From UBA8438 sp963934795 (GTDB lineage Bacteria > Acidobacteriota > Vicinamibacteria > Vicinamibacterales > UBA8438), in NCBI GenBank assembly GCA_963934795.1, contig CAWWAF010000004.1, positions 11,936 through 75,935 on the forward strand: a stretch of DNA of 64,000 bases, given 5' to 3'. The notes under the pieces were generated by a model that was not told the origin of the DNA, ran no database searches, and was given only the letters and a program-made list of their open reading frames with translations. The translations under genes and the position numbers were made by a program. Shown piece by piece: positions 61,982-64,000 of the stretch. Numbering within the stretch: the first letter of the stretch is position 1; each line of letters begins with the position of its first letter.

Positions 61982-63436
61982 CTCCCGCAAGAGCTGGGCA
62001 ATCTCCGGTCGGGTCGTCTGGGCGCCATTGCTGCCCGGGATCGTCTGCCGGGATTCGGCCAGCGTCAGCGGGGTCTGGTCGCGGCCGTTCGGGGTGTTCA
62101 TCTCGGCACCGTGCTCGACCAGGTGACGGACAACATCGCCAAAGCCGCGACGTACCGCGTCGTGGAGTGGCGCGTTGCCGTTGCCACCGGGTAGATTCAC
62201 GTCCACCCCTAAATCCAGCAGCGACGTGGTCAGGTGGATGACCATTGCCTGTTCGTCGGCCAGCTCCATTTGGCGCGGGGCATCCACCTGGTTACGGCGG
62301 TCCTCGGCCGTATTGCCAGGCATGCCGATGGCGGCCTGCACGGTCGTCATTCCGTTACTCGGTATGTTGAACGCGTTGGCGCCCGCGTCGACGAGCAGGT
62401 GAAGGATCGTCGGTTCGCCATACCGCGCGGCCAGCCACAACGCGTTGGCGCCCACATACTGGTGTCGCAGACTAAAGTCGCCACTAAACCGTCGGCCCGG
62501 CGTGCCACGTTCGACCAGCGCGTCAAGGTCCGCGCCGTGGTCGACCAGCGACGCCACCAGCCCGACTTGGCCGCGCAACACCGCCGCATGTAACGCCGTA
62601 TAACCGGCTTCGGCCTGATTCGGATCTGCGCCCGCCGTCAGGAGGAAAATGGCCAGCGGGCCATGTCCGCTGTGGGCGGCGATGACCAACGCGGAGGTGC
62701 CGCCGGCGGCCGTGTCGCCGACATCGGCGCCGGCATCGACCAATGCGCGGGCGGTCTCGATGTCACCGTTTCGCGCCGCGAACAGCAGCGCAGTCGATCC
62801 GCCGTGTGCCATCCGGAAGTTGCCACTCGGATTGGTGTTACCGGCGGTGTTCTCGAGCTGGTGCCAGACCGCGCTCCTGGCATGGACGTCGGCACCGGCC
62901 TCGACCAATCGGGTGACGACGGCGGCATGCCGCTGCGCGGCCGCCCACATCAGCGCGGTCTGTCCCCGCTCGAGCTCGGCGGCGTTCGGGTCCGCGCCCG
63001 ACCGCAAGAGCGCGTCGACCGCGGCCTCGGCGCCGGACCGGGCGGCGGCCATCAACGGCGTCTCGCCCATCGCCAGTGCGACGTCTGGTTCGGCACCGGC
63101 CTGGAGCAGGCGGGCCACCATCGCGTCACTCCCGCTTCTGGCGGCCAGCCACAGTGGCGTCACACCGAGATCATTCTCCACGTTGACCGACGCGCCGCCG
63201 TCGATGAGCAGTGTGGCCGCCCTGAGGTCGTTCTGATGCGCGGCCCAGTGCATGGCTGTCGCGCCGTCTCCCTGGGCGCCGTCGAGGTCAGCGCCGCTGC
63301 CCACCAGTGCCTCGAGGGCGCCGTGGTCGCTTTCCCGCGTCGCGTCGATGACCGGTGACACGTGCTGAGCCGATGCCATAGACGCTCCGGTGAGCGTCGC
63401 GCAGATCACGGTAAGGAGTACAAGCCTGAAGTGCAT
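61964..63436 (-). CDS. Secreted ankyrin-repeat protein
   Basis: 490 residues: a signal peptide (LVLLTVICATLTGASMASAQ) and about ten ankyrin repeats of ~33 residues with the consensus G-x-T-x-L-x-x-A-A-x-x-G-x-x-x-x-V-x-x-L-L-x-x-G-A-D (e.g. GATAMHWAAHQNDL, GVTPLWLAARSGSDAMV, GETPLMAAARSGAEAA). A longer insert before residue 340 (ERGTPGRRFSGDFSLRHQYV) interrupts the regular array. Likely a periplasmic protein-interaction scaffold. Its last 18 bp overlap the end of the kinase relic; divergent from the pseudopilin-like gene. Confidence 0.88.
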   Translation of the reverse strand: MHFRLVLLTVICATLTGASMASAQHVSPVIDATRESDHGALEALVGSGADLDGAQGDGATAMHWAAHQNDLRAATLLIDGGASVNVENDLGVTPLWLAARSGSDAMVARLLQAGAEPDVALAMGETPLMAAARSGAEAAVDALLRSGADPNAAELERGQTALMWAAAQRHAAVVTRLVEAGADVHARSAVWHQLENTAGNTNPSGNFRMAHGGSTALLFAARNGDIETARALVDAGADVGDTAAGGTSALVIAAHSGHGPLAIFLLTAGADPNQAEAGYTALHAAVLRGQVGLVASLVDHGADLDALVERGTPGRRFSGDFSLRHQYVGANALWLAARYGEPTILHLLVDAGANAFNIPSNGMTTVQAAIGMPGNTAEDRRNQVDAPRQMELADEQAMVIHLTTSLLDLGVDVNLPGGNGNAPLHDAVRRGFGDVVRHLVEHGAEMNTPNGRDQTPLTLAESRQTIPGSNGAQTTRPEIAQLLRELGATE

Positions 63437-63665
63437 CTGCCTATGCTACCGCCTGTCTGGTCGATCCTGCAGGCTTCGGCGCGATTGTTCTCTGTTCGGT
63501 GCGCGGCGAACAAGCTGGCGCGGTCGCCCCGGCCAACGCGATGGTGTTCGGTCTCAAGACGTACACCGTTTGGTCCTACGACAGCGGCCACTGAGGCCAT
63601 CGTGAACCACGAACATCGTATCGCTCGGGCGTTGGCCGCGCTGGCCGAGACAGCGCCGGGCGACG
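63437..63665. other. 229-bp divergent intergenic region
   Basis: Lies between the ankyrin gene and the pseudopilin-like gene. Short open frames cross it, but none has a supported start or a recognisable product. No terminator or strong promoter was identified. Confidence 0.4.
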
Positions 63666-64000
63666 ATGAAGGGTGGACAGCGAGGATTCAGTGGGGTCAG
63701 ACTTCTCCAGGCCCTTGCGGGCATACTGCTGCTGGCGGTGCTCGCGCCGCCAGCGGTTTCGACGCTGGTAAATCGGTCGCGGATTGACCGCGCACAAGAG
63801 GCAGTTCGCGGTCTCGCCGAGGTCCTTCGAGGTACCGGTCTCGTTGATCGTACCCGCGGTCAGGCAGCTGACGACGTGCTAGGCGGGCCGGGGAACGCTC
63901 CAGAAGCACCGGGTGTGCGCCAATGGGTCGACGGACGGGTCGGTAACCTGACCGACTATGCCTCGCTGCCGATACGGTCGGACCCTTGGGGGAACCGATA
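63666..64000 (+). CDS. Pseudopilin-like (GspG-type) protein, 3' end off the window
   Basis: Open frame from ATG 63666 to the window edge (about 111 codons). Begins MKGGQRGFSGVRLLQALAGI, a type IV pilin-like leader: short basic leader, G-F processing site, then a hydrophobic helix LLLAVLAPPAV. The visible end SLPIRSDPWGNR resembles the D-P-W-G-N motif of GspG-type major pseudopilins of type II secretion. The usual Glu at +5 is Arg here (FSGVR), so it may be a divergent or minor pseudopilin. The C-terminus and neighbours are outside the window. Confidence 0.65.
   Translation, partial: MKGGQRGFSGVRLLQALAGILLLAVLAPPAVSTLVNRSRIDRAQEAVRGLAEVLRGTGLVDRTRGQAADDVLGGPGNAPEAPGVRQWVDGRVGNLTDYASLPIRSDPWGNR

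Noticed and set aside
63447..63599. Open frame before the pseudopilin-like gene (… NAMVFGLKTYTVWSYDSGH)
   Set aside because: Only about 50 codons, no start codon with support and no family resemblance; could be chance.
1..64000. CRISPR array, rRNA operon, complete insertion sequence or prophage
   Set aside because: No regularly spaced short repeats with unique spacers, no rRNA signature and no transposase or phage structural gene were found by eye.

Overview
The window is a GC-rich, densely coding bacterial chromosome segment with a Gram-negative envelope: a BamA-like barrel protein, a periplasmic parvulin-type foldase, SppA, and mreBCD-mrdA-rodA. Gene content (eukaryote-like Ser/Thr kinase fragments, a carboxypeptidase-regulatory-domain secreted protein, a TPR/aspartyl-protease protein, a YpdA-type reductase, an AAA+/VWA pair, orphan nuoB-nuoI) fits Acidobacteriota, probably Vicinamibacteria. 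That placement is inference from gene content, without a marker-gene tree.

Layout. 1-6.4 kb: peptide transporter, stand-alone LigD 3'-phosphoesterase, YvcK/CofD-like protein, DinB-like protein, YheT hydrolase, DUF72 and transglutaminase-like genes. 6.46-6.56 kb: a long inverted repeat. 6.6-14.9 kb: secreted and signalling genes, among them a TlpA thioredoxin, an ECF sigma factor with its zinc anti-sigma factor, and a 1047-residue metallopeptidase-like/beta-propeller/barrel protein coupled to a second anti-sigma-like gene. Five genes between 5 and 15 kb carry apparent lesions. 15-22 kb: TPR/aspartyl protease, nuoI-nuoB-ferredoxin, DUF2203, UPF0173 hydrolase, and convergent lipA and lpdA. 22-27.3 kb: M49-like peptidase, AAA+ ATPase, VWA protein and LON-domain protein, all on the + strand. 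27.3-30.5 kb: an overlapping operon of 3-hydroxyacyl-CoA dehydrogenase, folE, a secreted protein and ypdA. 31-36.4 kb: two ABC-2 ATPase/permease pairs in one operon, and an HD protein. 36.5-42 kb: dicarboxylate symporter, Nudix-tsaD-mtnA, nucleoside transporter. 42-44.8 kb: small + strand genes including DinB and MGMT-like proteins. 44.9-53.7 kb: cell-shape operon mreB-mreC-mreD-mrdA-rodA with rng downstream and a GGDEF gene upstream. 54-58 kb: parvulin foldase and sppA, convergent. 58.2-61.9 kb: tRNA-Leu(CAG) followed by two degenerate copies of its 3' end and a field of broken kinase genes around an intact Sel1-repeat gene. 62-64 kb: ankyrin-repeat protein and the start of a pseudopilin-like gene.

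The strongest second-look signals are: (i) serial tRNA-Leu 3'-end duplications, each followed by a pair of short direct repeats on an 11-bp period, which look like relics of repeated integration; (ii) kinase fragments flanking the Sel1 gene; (iii) the cluster of nonsense and frameshift lesions at 5-15 kb, which hits a sigma/anti-sigma pair, while G9 and G10 homopolymers elsewhere stay in frame; (iv) the inverted repeat at 6460-6564. No CRISPR array, complete insertion sequence, prophage or rRNA was seen.
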